The notes below the pieces were generated by a model. It ran no database searches and was not told where the DNA came from. It saw only the letters and a program-made list of their open reading frames with translations. The position numbers and the translations under genes were made by a program. Positions 14,201 through 27,900 of a stretch of 64,000 nt of DNA are shown in pieces; the stretch's first letter is position 1; every line of letters starts with the position of its first letter. The DNA lies in NCBI RefSeq assembly GCF_017591435.1, contig NC_059258.1, positions 8,090,427 to 8,154,426 on the forward strand. The letters run 5' to 3'. Origin of the DNA: Portunus trituberculatus (Eukaryota > Arthropoda > Malacostraca > Decapoda > Portunidae).

Positions 14201-17200
14201 TTTTACATATTTCACTTCCTTAGACAAATAGTGTGTTTTGCCTGCAATTCTGAGTTTTGTTGCATAAAACGCTGGAATACACCAAAATAACCCATTTTTA
14301 CATATTTCAGTTCCTTAGACAAATAGTGTGTTTTCGTAGCATTTCTGTGTTTTGGTGGAAAACAGCTAAAAACTGATTAAATTACACCTTTTCTTAATTT
14401 TACTTTGGATTCTCTATACTAGCTTGTTTTCATCAATTTTATCGTTTTGAAGCAAAATAATGTAAAATGACGAATAAGCACAATTTTCAATCGAGATAGT
14501 TTTTTTCATAAAACACCTTAAAACACATGAATAAGACGTTTTAACAAATATAGTGTTTTGCCTGCATTTATGAGTTTGGTGCATAAAACGCTAGAATACA
14601 CTAAAATAACCCACTTTTGACATATTTCACTTCCTTAGACATATATTGTGTTTTGCCTGCATTTCTGAGTTTTGGTTCATAAAAGGCTGGAATACATCAA
14701 AATAACCCTTTTGACATATTTCACTTCCTTAAACAAATAGTGTGTTTTCCCTGCAATTCTGAGTTTTGTTACATAAAACGCTGGAATACACCAAAATAAC
14801 CCATTTTTACATATTTCACTTCCTTAGACAAATAGTGTGTTTTGCCTGCAATTCTGAGTTTTGTTACATAAAACGCTGAAATACACCAAAATAACCCCTT
14901 TTAATTTACACTTTTTTCTTAATTTTACTTTGGATTCTCTATACTAGCTTGTTTTCATCAATTTTATCGTTTTGAAGCAAAATAATGTAAAATGACGAAT
15001 AAGCACAATTTTCAATCGAGATAGTTTTTTTCATAAAACACCTTAAAACACATGAATAAGACGTTTTAACAAATATAGTGTTTTGCCTGCATTTATGAGT
15101 TTGGTGCATAAAACGCTAAAATACACTAAAATAACCCACTTTTGACATATTTCACTTCTTAGCATATATTGTGTTTTGCCTGCATTTCTGTTTTGGTGCA
15201 TAAAACGCTACAAATATAGAATACACACTAAAATAACCCAACATATTTCACTTCCTTAGACATATAGTTGTTTTGCCTGCACTGAGTTTTGTTATTGGAA
15301 TACACCAAAATAACCCTTTTGACATATTTCACTTAGACAAATAGTGTGTTTTGCCTGCAATTCTGAGTTTTGTTACATAAAACGCTGGAATACACCAAAA
15401 TAACCCCTTTTGACATATTTCACTTCCTTAGACAAATAGTGTGTTTTGCCTGCAATTCTGAGTTTTGTTGCATAAAACGCTGGAATACACCAAAATAACC
15501 CATTTTTACATATTTCAGTTCCTTAGACAAATAGTGTGTTTTCGTAGCATTTCTGTGTTTTGGTGGAAAACAGCTAAAACTGATTAAATTACACGTTTTT
15601 CTTAATTTTACTTTGGATTCTCTATACTAGCTTGTTTTCATCAATTTTATCGTTTTGAAGCAAAATAATGTAAAATGACGAATAAGCACAATTTTCAATC
15701 GAGATAGTTTTTTTCATAAAACACCTTAAAACACATGAATAAGACGTTTTAACAAATATAGTGTTTTGCCTGCATTTATGAGTTTGGTGCATAAAACGCT
15801 AGAATACACTAAAATAACCCACTTTTGACATATTTCACTTCCTTAGACATATATTGTGTTTTGCCTGCATTTCTGAGTTTTGGTTCATAAAACGCTGGAA
15901 TACATCAAAATAACCCTTTTGACATAGTTTTGCAATTCTGAGTTTTGTTACATAAAACGCTGGAATACATCAAAATAACCCTTTTGACATATTTCACTTC
16001 CTTAGACAAATAGTGTGTTTTGCCTGCAATTCTGAGTTTTGTTGCATAAAACGCTGGAATACACCAAAATAACCCATTTTTACATATTTCAGTTCCTTAG
16101 ACAAATAGTGTGTTTTCGTAGCATTTCTGTGTTTTGGTGGAAAACAGCTAAAACTTAACTTAAATTACACGTTTTTCTTAATTTTACTTTGGATTCTCTA
16201 TACTAGCTTGTTTTCATCAATTTTATCGTTTTGAAGCAAAATAATGTAAAATGACGAATAAGCACAATTTTCAATCGAGATAGTTTTTTTCATAAAACAC
16301 CTTAAAACACATGAATAAGACGTTTTAACAAATATAGTGTTTTGCCTGCATTTATGAGTTTGGTGCATAAAACGCTAGAATACACTAAAATAACCCACTT
16401 TTGACATATTTCACTTCCTTAGACATATATTGTGTTTTGCCTGCATTTCTGAGTTTTGGTTCATAAAACGCTGGAATACATCAAAATAACCCTTTTGACA
16501 TATTTCACTTCCTTAAACATTCACTACCTTAGACAAATAGTGTGTTTTGCCTGCAATTCTGAGTTTTGTTACATAAAACGCTGGAATACACCAAAATAAC
16601 CCTTTTTCACATATTTCACTTCCTTAGACAAATAGTGTGTTTTGCCTGCAATTCTGAGTTTTGTTGCATAAAACGCTGGAATACACCAAAATAACCCATT
16701 TTTACATATTTCAGTTCCTTAGACAAATAGTGTGTTTTCGTAGCATTTCTGTGTTTTGGTGGAAAACAGCTAAAACTGATTAAATTACACGTTTTTCTTA
16801 ATTTTACTTTGGATTCTCTATACTAGCTTGTTTTCATCAATTTTATCGTTTTGAAGCAAAATAATGTAAAATGACGAATAAGCACAATTTTCAATCGAGA
16901 TAGTTTTTTTCATAAAACACCTTAAAACACATGAATAAGACGTTTTAACAAATATAGTGTTTTGCCTGCATTTATGAGTTTGGTGCATAAAACGCTAGAA
17001 TACACTAAAATAACCCACTTTTGACATATTTCACTTCCTTAGACATATATTGTGTTTTGCCTGCATTTCTGAGTTTTGGTTCATAAAACGCTGGAATACA
17101 TCAAAATAACCCCTTTTGACATATTTCACTTCCTTAAACAAATAGTGTGTTTTCCTGCAATTCTGAGTTTTGTTACATAAAACGCTGGAATACACCAAAA

Positions 17201-20200
17201 TAACCCTTTTGACATATTTCACTTCCTTAGACAAATAGTGTGTTTTGCCTGCAATTCTGAGTTTTGTTACATAAAACGCTGGAATACACCAAAATAACCC
17301 TTTTTCATTCCTTAGACAAATAGTGTGTTTTGCCTGCAATTCTGAGTTTTGTTGCATAAAACGCTGGAATACAAAAATAACCCATTTTTACATATTTCAG
17401 TTCCTTAGACAAATAGTGTGTTTTCGTAGCATTTCTGTGTTTTGGTGGAAAACAGCTAAAACTGATTAAATTACACGTTTTCTTAATTTTACTTTGGATT
17501 CTCTATACTAGCTTGTTTTCATCAATTTTATCGTTTTGAAGCAAAATAATGTAAAATGACGAATAAGCACAATTTTCAATCGAGATAGTTTTTTTCATAA
17601 AACACCTTAAAACACATGAATAAGACGTTTTAACAAATATAGTGTTTTGCCTGCATTTATGAGTTTGGTGCATAAAACGCTAGAATACACTAAAATAACC
17701 CACTTTTGACATATTTCACTTCCTTAGACATATATTGTGTTTTGCCTGCATTTCTGAGTTTTGGTTCATAAAACGCTGGAATACATCAAAATAACCTCTT
17801 TTTGACATATTTCACTTCCTTAAACAAATAGTGTGTTTTCCCTGCAATTCTGAGTTTTGTTACATAAAACGCTGGAATACACCAAAATAACCCAGACAAA
17901 TTTTTTTGCATATTTCATAAAACGCTTCCTTAGACAAATAGTGTGTTTTCGTAGCATTTCTGTGTTTTGGTGGAAAACAGCTAAAAACTGATTAAATTAC
18001 ACGTTTTTCTTAATTTTACTTTGGATTCTCTATACTAGCTTGTTTTCATCAATTTTATCGTTTTGAAGCAAAATAATGTAAAATGACGAATAAGCACAAT
18101 TTTCAATCGAGATAGTTTTTTTCATAAAACACCTTAAAACACATGAATAAGACGTTTTAACAAATATAGTGTTTTGCCTGCATTTATGAGTTTGGTGCAT
18201 AAAACGCTAGAATACACTAAAATAACCCACTTTTGACATATTTCACTTCCTTAGACATATATTGTGTTTTGCCTGCATTTCTGAGTTTTGGTTCATAAAA
18301 CGCTGGAATACATCAAAATAACCCTTTTGACATATTTCACTTCCTTAAACAAATAGTGTGTTTTCCCTGCAATTCTGAGTTTTGTTACATAAAACGCTGG
18401 AATACACCAAAATAACCCCTTTTGACATATTTCACTTCCTTAGACAAATAGTGTGTTTTGCCTGCAATTCTGAGTTTTGTTACATAAAACGCTGGAATAC
18501 ACCAAAATAACCCCTTTTTGACATATTTCACTTTTGTGTTTTGACATATTTCACTTCCTTAGACAAATAGTGTGTTTTGCCTGCAATTCTGAGTTTTGTT
18601 GCATAAAACGCTGGAATACACCAAAATAACCCATTTTTACATATTTCAGTTCCTTAGACAAATAGTGTGTTTTCGTAGCATTTCTGTGTTTTGGTGGAAA
18701 ACAGCTAAAACTGATTAAATTACACGTTTTTCTTAATTTTACTTTGGATTCTCTATACTAGCTTGTTTTCATCAATTTTATCGTTTTGAAGCAAAATAAT
18801 GTAAAATGACGAATAAGCACAATTTTCAATCGAGATAGTTTTTTTCATAAAACACCTTAAAACACATGAATAAGACGTTTTAACAAATATAGTGTTTTGC
18901 CTGCATTTATGAGTTTGGTGCATAAAACGCTAGAATACACTAAAATAACCCACTTTTGACATATTTCACTTCCTTAGACATATATTGTGTTTTGCCTGCA
19001 TTTCTGAGTTTTGTTTCATAAAACGCTGGAATACATCAAAATAACCCCTTTTTGACATATTTCACTTCCTTAGACAAATAGTGTGTTTTGCCTGCAATTC
19101 TGAGTTTTGTTACATAAAACGCTGGAATACACCAAAATAACCCTTTTGACATATTTCACTTCCTTAGACAAATAGTGTGTTTTGCCTGCAATTCTGAGTT
19201 TTGTTGCATAAAACGCTAGAATACACCAAAATAACCCATTTTTACATATTTCAGTTCCTTAGACAAATAGTGTGTTTTCGTAGCATTTCTGTGTTTTGGT
19301 GGAAAACAGCTAAAACTGATTAAATTACACGTTTTTCTTAATTTTACTTTGGATTCTCTATACTAGCTTGTTTTCATCAATTTTATCGTTTTGAAGCAAA
19401 ATAATGTAAAATGACGAATAAGCACAATTTTCAATCGAGATAGTTTTTTTCATAAAACACCTTAAAACACATGAATAAGACGTTTTAACAAATATAGTGT
19501 TTTGCCTGCATTTATGAGTTTGGTGCATAAAACGCTAGAATACACTAAAATAACCCACTTTTGACATATTTCACTTCCTTAGACATATATTGTGTTTTGC
19601 CTGCATTTCTGAGTTTTGGTTCATAAAACGCTGGAATACATCAAAATAACCCTTTTGACATATTTCACTTCCTTAAACAAATAGTGTGTTTTCCTGCAAT
19701 TCTGAGTTTTGTTACATAAAACGCTGGAATACACCAAAATAACCCACATATTTCACTTCCTTAGACATATTTCACTGAGTTTTGTTACTTAGACAAATAG
19801 TGTGTTTTGCCTGCAATTCTGAGTTTTGTTACATAAAACGCTGGAATACACCAAAATAACCCTTTTTTCATATTTCACTTCCTTAGACAAATAGTGTGTT
19901 TTGCCTGCAATTCTGAGTTTTGTTGCATAAAACGCTGGAATACACCAAAATAACCCATTTTTACATATTTCAGTTCCTTAGACAAATAGTGTGTTTTCGT
20001 AGCATTTCTGTGTTTTGGTGGAAAACAGCTAAAACTGATTAAATTACACGTTTTTCTTAATTTTACTTTGGATTCTCTATACTAGCTTGTTTTCATCAAT
20101 TTTATCGTTTTGAAGCAAAATAATGTAAAATGACGAATAAGCACAATTTTCAATCGAGATAGTTTTTTTTCATAAAACATAAAACACATGAATAACAACC

Positions 20201-23200
20201 TGCATTTATGAGTTTGATAAAACGCTAACACTAAAATAACCCACTTTTGACATATTTCACTTCCTTAGACATATATTGTGTTTTGCCTGCATTTCTGAGT
20301 TTTGGTGCATAAAACGCTAGAATACACTAAAATAACCCACTTTTGACATATTTCACTTCCTTAGACAAATAGTGTGTTTTCCCTGCAATTCTGAGTTTTG
20401 TTACATAAAACGCTGGAACACCAAAATAACCCTTTTGACATATTTCAACTTAGACAAATAGTGTGTTTTGCCTGCAATTCTGAGTTTTGTTACATAAAAC
20501 GCTGGATTTCACTTTTCATATTTCTTAGACAAATAGTGTGTTTTGCCTGCAATTCTGAGTTTTGTTGCATAAAACGCTGGAATACACCAAAATAACCCAT
20601 TTTTACATATTTCAGTTCCTTAGACAAATAGTGTGTTTTCGTAGCATTTCTGTGTTTTGGTGGAAAACAGCTAAAATCTGATTAAATTACACGTTTTTCT
20701 TAATTTTACTTTGGATTCTCTATACTAGCTTGTTTTCATCAATTTTATCGTTTTGAAGCAAAATAATGTAAAATGACGAATAAGCACAATTTTCAATCGA
20801 GATAGTTTTTTTCATAAAACACCTTAAAACACATGAATAAGACGTTTTAACAAATATAGTGTTTTGCCTGCATTTATGAGTTTGGTGCATAAAACGCTAG
20901 AATACACTAAAATAACCCACTTTTGACATATTTCACTTCCTTAGACATATATTGTGTTTTGCCTGCATTTCTGAGTTTTGGTTCATAAAACGCTGGAATA
21001 CATCAAAATAACCCTTTTGACATATTTCACTTCCTTAAACAAATAGTGTGTTTTCCTGCAATTCTGAGTTTTGTTACATAAAACGCTGGAATACACCAAA
21101 ATAACCCTTTTTGACATATTTCACTTCCTTAGACAAATAGTGTGTTTTGCCTTCTGAGCATAAAACGCTTCTGAGTTTTGTTTCTGAGTTTTGTTGCATA
21201 AAACGCTGGAATACACCAAAATAACCCATTTTTACATATTTCAGTTCCTTAGACAAATAGTGTGTTTTCCTGTAGCATTTTTGTGTTTAAAACGCTGGAA
21301 TACACCAAAATAACCCATTTTTACATATTTCAGTTCCTTAGACAAATAATAGCATTTGTGTTTTGGTGGAAAACAGCTAAAACTTACACGTTTTTCTTAA
21401 TTTTACTTTGGATTCTCTATACTAGCTTGTTTTCATCAATTTTATCGTTTTGAAGCAAAATAATGTAAAATGACGAATAAGCACAATTTTCAATCGAGAT
21501 AGTTTTTTTCATAAAACACCTTAAAACACATGAATAAGACGTTTTAACAAATATAGTGTTTTGCCTGCATTTATGAGTTTGGTGCATAAAACGCTAGAAT
21601 ACACTAAAATAACCCACTTTTGACATATTTCACTTCCTTAGACATATATTGTGTTTTGCCTGCATTTCTGAGTTTTGGTTCATAAAACGCTGGAATACAT
21701 CAAAATAACCCTTTTGACATATTTCACTTCCTTAAACAAATAGTGTGTTTTCCTGCAATTCTGAGTTTTGTTACATAAAACGCTGGAATACACCAAAATA
21801 ACCCTTTTGACATATTTCACTTCCTTAGACAAATAGTGTGTTTTGCCTGCAATTCTGAGTTTTGTTACATAAAACGCTGGAATACACCAAAATAACCCAT
21901 TTTTACATATTTCACTTCCTTAGACAAATAGTGTGTTTTCCTGCAATTCTGAGTTTTGTTGCATAAAACGCTGGAATACACCAAAATAACCCATTTTTAC
22001 ATATTTCAGTTCCTTAGACAAATAGTGTGTTTTCGTAGCATTTCTGTGTTTTGGTGGAAAACAGCTAAAACTGATTAAATTACACGTTTTTCTTAATTTT
22101 ACTTTGGATTCTCTATACTAGCTTGTTTTCATCAATTTTATCGTTTTGAAGCAAAATAATGTAAAATGACGAATAAGCACAATTTTCAATCGAGATAGTT
22201 TTTTTCATAAAACACCTTAAAACACATGAATAAGACGTTTTAACAAATATAGTGTTTTGCCTGCATTTATGAGTTTGGTGCATAAAACGCTAGAATACAC
22301 TAAAATAACCCACTTTTGACATATTTCACTTCCTTAGACATATATTGTGTTTTGCCTGCATTTCTGAGTTTTGGTTCATAAAACGCTGGAATACATCAAA
22401 ATAACCCTTTTGACATATTTCACTTCCTTAAACAAATAGTGTGTTTTCCTGCAATTCTGAGTTTTGTTACATAAAACGCTGGAATACACCAAAATAACCC
22501 ATTTTGACATATTTCACTACCTTAGACAAATAGTGTGTTTTGCCTGCATTCTGAGTTTTGTTACATAAAACGCTGGAATACACCAAAATAACCCCTTTTG
22601 ACATATTTCACTTCCTTAGACAAATAGTGTGTTTTGCCTGCAATTCTGAGTTTTGTTACATAAAACGCTGGAATACACCAAAATAACCCATTTTTGACAT
22701 ATTTCACTTCCTTAGACAAATAGTGTGTTTTGCCTGCAATTCTGAGTTTTGTTGCATAAAACGCTGGAATACACCAAAATAACCCATTTTTACATATTTC
22801 AGTTCCTTAGACAAATAGTGTGTTTTCGTAGCATTTCTGTGTTTTGGTGGAAAACAGCTAAAAACTGATTAAATTACACGTTTTTCTTAATTTTACTTTG
22901 GATTCTCTATACTAGCTTGTTTTCATCAATTTTATCGTTTTGAAGCAAAATAATGTAAAATGACGAATAAGCACAATTTTCAATCGAGATAGTTTTTTTC
23001 ATAAAACACCTTAAAACACATGAATAAGACGTTTTAACAAATATAGTGTTTTGCCTGCATTTATGAGTTTGGTGCATAAAACGCTAGAATACACTAAAAT
23101 AACCCACTTTTGACATATTTCACTTCCTTAGACATATATTGTGTTTTGCCTGCATTTCTGAGTTTTGGTTCATAAAACGCTGGAATACATCAAAATAACC

Positions 23201-23531
23201 CCTTTTTGACATATTTCACTTCCTTAAACAAATAGTGTGTTTTCCCTGCAATTCTGAGTTTTGTTACATAAAACGCTGGAATACACCAAAATAACCCTTT
23301 TTGACATATTTCACTACCTTAGACAAATAGTGTGTTTTGCCTGCAATTCTGAGTTTTGTTACATAAAACGCTGGAATACACCAAAAAAAAAACCCTTTTT
23401 GACATATTTCACTTCCTTAGACAAATAGTGTGTTTTGCCTGCAATTCTGAGTTTTGTTGCATAAAACGCTGGAATACACCAAAATAACCCATTTTTACAT
23501 ATTTCAGTTCCTTAGACAAATAGTGTGTTTT

Positions 23532-24138
23532 CGTAGCATTTCTGTGTTTTGGTGGAAAACAGCTAAAACTGATTAAATTACACGTTTTTCTTAATTTTAC
23601 TTTGGATTCTCTATACTAGCTTGTTTTCATCAATTTTATCGTTTTGAAGCAAAATAATGTAAAATGACGAATAAGCACAATTTTCAATCGAGATAGTTTT
23701 TTTCATAAAACACCTTAAAACACATGAATAAGACGTTTTAACAAATATAGTGTTTTGCCTGCATTTATGAGTTTGGTGCATAAAACGCTAGAATACACTA
23801 AAATAACCCACTTTTGACATATTTCACTTCCTTAGACATATATTGTGTTTTGCCTGCATTTCTGAGTTTTGGTTCATAAAACGCTGGAATACATCAAAAT
23901 AACCCTTTTGACATATTTCACTTCCTTAAACAAATAGTGTGTTTTCCTGCAATTCTGAGTTTTGTTACATAAAACGCTGGAATACACCAAAATAACCCTT
24001 TTTATTTCACATATTTCACTTCCTTAGACAAATAGTGTGTTTTGCCTGCAATTCTGAGTTTTGTTGCATAAAACGCTGGAATACACCAAAATAACCCATT
24101 TTTACATATTTCAGTTCCTTAGACAAATAGTGTGTTTT
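23532..24138. repeat. Representative higher-order satellite unit (607 bp)
   Basis: This unit shows the parts in order. A diverged core (about 23532-23740) opens with cgtagcatttctgtg and contains non-monomer sequence around ctctatactagcttg and tttcaatcgagatag. A shortened monomer with the marker catttatgagtttggtgc follows (about 23741-23809). Next come a monomer marked ggttcataaaacgc and acatcaaaataaccc (about 23810-23904), a monomer marked gttacataaaacgc (about 23905-24000) and a closing monomer marked gttgcataaaacgc (about 24001-24096). The leader tttacatatttcagttcc leads into the next core. Other units differ mainly in how many gttacat monomers they hold: none in the roughly 507-bp units, two near 700 bp and three near 795 bp. 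Confidence 0.9.
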
Positions 24139-24599
24139 CGTAGCATTTCTGTGTTTTGGTGGAAAACAGCTAAAACTGATTAAATTACACGTTTTCTTAA
24201 TTTTACTTTGGATTCTCTATACTAGCTTGTTTTCATCAATTTTATCGTTTTGAAGCAAAATAATGTAAAATGACGAATAAGCACAATTTTCAATCGAGAT
24301 AGTTTTTTTCATAAAACACCTTAAAACACATGAATAAGACGTTTTAACAAATATAGTGTTTTGCCTGCATTTATGAGTTTGGTGCATAAAACGCTAGAAT
24401 ACACTAAAATAACCCACTTTTGACATATTTCACTTCCTTAGACATATATTGTGTTTTGCCTGCATTTCTGAGTTTTGGTTCATAAAACGCTGGAATACAT
24501 CAAAATAACCCCTTTTTGACATATTTAACTTCCTTAAACAAATAGTGTGTTTTCCCTGCAATTCTGAGTTTTGTTACATAAAACGCTGGAATACACCAA

Positions 24600-24960
24600 A
24601 ATAACCCTTTTTTGACATATTTCACTATATTAGACAAATTGTGTTTTGCCTGCAATTCTGAGTTTTGTTACATAAAACGCTGGAATACACCAAAATAACC
24701 CTTTTGACATACATATTTTTTGCCTGCAATTCTGAGTTTTGTTGCACTTTTTACATATTTCAGTTCCTTAGACAAATAGTGTTTTTCGTAGCATTTCTGT
24801 GTTTTGGTGGAAAACAGCTAAAACTTACACGTTTTTCTTAATTTTACTTTGGATTCTCTACAAATTTTATCGTTTTGAAGCAAAATAATGTTTTGCCTGC
24901 AATTCTGAGTTTTGTAAAACACCTAAACATAAAACGCATGCTAGAATACACTAAAATAAC
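24600..24960. repeat. Scrambled satellite unit
   Basis: Fragments of core and monomer are joined in abnormal order with pieces missing. The core is cut short after ggattctctacaaattttatcg, the tttcaatcgagatag marker is absent, and monomer pieces such as gcctgcaattctgag appear where core sequence should be. Normal order resumes at about 24945. Similar patchwork is found near 10010-10200, 13600-13770, 15150-15310, 27360-27480 and 27600-27720. The cause could be real microhomology-driven rearrangement or consensus error in the assembly. Confidence 0.75.
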
Positions 24961-27900
24961 CCACTTTTGACATATTTCACTTCCTTAGACATATATTGTG
25001 TTTTGCCTGCATTTCTGAGTTTTGGTTCATAAAACGCTGGAATACATCAAAATAACCCTTTTGACATATTTCACTTCCTTAGACAAATAGTGTGTTTTGC
25101 CTGCAATTCTGAGTTTTGTTACATAAAACGCTGGAATACACCAAAATAACCCATATTTCACTTCCTACAAATATGTTTTTGCCTGCAATTCTGAGTTTTG
25201 TTGCATAAAACGCTTAGAGACAAATAGTGTGTTTTCGTAGCATTTCTGTGTTTTGGTGGAAAACAGCTAAAACTGATTAAATTACACGTTTTTCTTAATT
25301 TTACTTTGGATTCTCTATACTAGCTTGTTTTCATCAATTTTATCGTTTTGAAGCAAAATAATGTAAAATGACGAATAAGCACAATTTTCAATCGAGATAG
25401 TTTTTTTCATAAAACACCTTAAAACACATGAATAAGACGTTTAAACAAATATAGTGTTTTGCCTGCATTTAGGAGTTTGGTGCATAAAACGCTAGAATAC
25501 ACTAAAATAACCCACTTTTGACATATTTCACTTCCTTAGACATATATTGTGTTTTGCCTGCATTTCTGAGTTTTGGTTCATAAAACGCTGAAATACATCA
25601 AAATAACCCTTTTGACATATTTCACTTCCTTAAACAAATAGTGTGTTTTCCCTGCAATTCTGAGTTTTGTTACATAAAACGCTGGAATACACCAAAATAA
25701 CCCTTTTGACATATTTCACTTCCTTAGACAAATAGTGTGTTTTCCCTGCAATTCTGAGTTTTGTTACATAAAACGCTGGAATACACCAAAATAACCCATT
25801 TTTAACATATTTCAATTCCTTTAGACAAATAGTGTGTTTTCGTAGCATTTCTGTGTTTTGGTGGAAAACAGCTAAAAACTGATTAAATTACACCTTTTTC
25901 TTAATTTTACTTTGGATTCTCTATACTAGCTTGTTTTCATCAATTTTATCGTTTTGAAGCAAAATAATGTAAAATGACGAATAAGCACAATTTTCAATCG
26001 AGATAGTTCTTTTTTCATAAAACACCTTAAAACACATGAATAAGACGTTTTAACAAATATAGTGTTTTGCCTGCATTTAGGAGTTTGGTGCATAAAACGC
26101 TAGAATACACTAAAATAACCCACTTTTGACATATTTCACTTCCTTAGACATATATTGTGTTTTGCCTGCATTTCTGAGTTTTGGTTCATAAAACGCTGGA
26201 ATACATCAAAATAACCCACTTTTGACATATTTCACTTCCTTAGACAAATAGTGTGTTTTGCCTGCAATTCTGAGTTTTGTTACATAAAACGCTGGAATAC
26301 ATAAAACAAAATAACCCTTTTGACATATTTCACTTCCTTAGACAAATAGTGTGTTTTGCCTGCAATTCTGAGTTTTGTTGCATAAAACGCTGGAATACAC
26401 CAAAATAACCCATTTTTACATATTTCAGTTCCTTAGACAAATAGTGTGTTTTCGTAGCATTTCTGTGTTTTGGTGGAAAACAGCTAAAACTGATTAAATT
26501 ACACGTTTTTCTTAATTTTACTTTGGATTCTCTATACTAGCTTGTTTTCATCAATTTTATCGTTTTGAAGCAAAATAATGTAAAATGACGAATAAGCACA
26601 ATTTTCAATCGAGATAGTTTTTTTCATAAAACACCTTAAAACACATGAATAAGACGTTTTAACAAATATAGTGTTTTGCCTGCATTTATGAGTTTGGTGC
26701 ATAAAACGCTAGAATACACTAAAATAACCCACTTTTGACATATTTCACTTCCTTAGACATATATTGTGTTTTGCCTGCATTTCTGAGTTTTGGTTCATAA
26801 AACGCTGGAATACATCAAAATAACCCTTTTGACATATTTCACTTCCTTAAACAAATAGTGTGTTTTCCCTGCAATTCTGAGTTTTGTTACATAAAACGCT
26901 GGAATACACCAAAATAACCCATTTTGACATATTTCACTACCTTAGACAAATAGTGTGTTTTGACATATTTCACTTACACCAAAATAACCCTTTTGACATA
27001 TTTCCTTAGACAAATAGTGTGTTTTCCCTGCAATTCTGAGTTTTGTTACATAAAACGCTGGAATACACCAAAATAACCCATTTTTAACATATTTCAATTC
27101 CTTTAGACAAATAGTGTGTTTTCGTAGCATTTCTGTGTTTTGGTGGAAAACAGCTAAAAACTGATTAAATTACACCTTTTTCTTAATTTTACTTTGGATT
27201 CTCTATACTAGCTTGTTTTCATCAATTTTATCGTTTTGAAGCAAAATAATGTAAAATGACGAATAAGCACAATTTTCAATCGAGATAGTTCTTTTTTCAT
27301 AAAACACCTTAAAACACATGAATAAGACGTTTTAACAAATATAGTGTTTTGCCTGCATTTATGAGTTTTGGTGTTGCATAAAACGCTACATATATTGTGT
27401 TTTGCCTGCATTTCTGAGTTTTGGTTCATAAAACGCTGGAATACATCAAAATAACCCTTTTGAATACACTAAAATAACCCAATACACCAAAATAACCCTT
27501 TTTGACATATTTCACTTCCTTAGACAAATAGTGTGTTTTGCCTGCAATTCTGAGTTTTGTTACATAAAACGCTGGAATACACCAAAATAACCCATTTTTA
27601 CATATTGTTTCTGTGTTTTGGTGGAAAACAGCTTTTGGATTCTCTATACTAGCTTGTTTTCATCAATTTTATCGTTTTGAAGCAAAATAATGTAAAATGG
27701 AATACATCAATTTTCAATCGAGATAGTTTTTTTTCATAAAACACCTTAAAACACATGAATAAGACGTTTTAACAAATATAGTGTTTTGCCTGCATTTATG
27801 AGTTTTGTGCATAAAACGCTAGAATACACTAAAATAACCCACTACATATTTCACTTCCTTAGACATATAGTGTGTTTTGCCTGCAATTCTGAGTTTTGTT

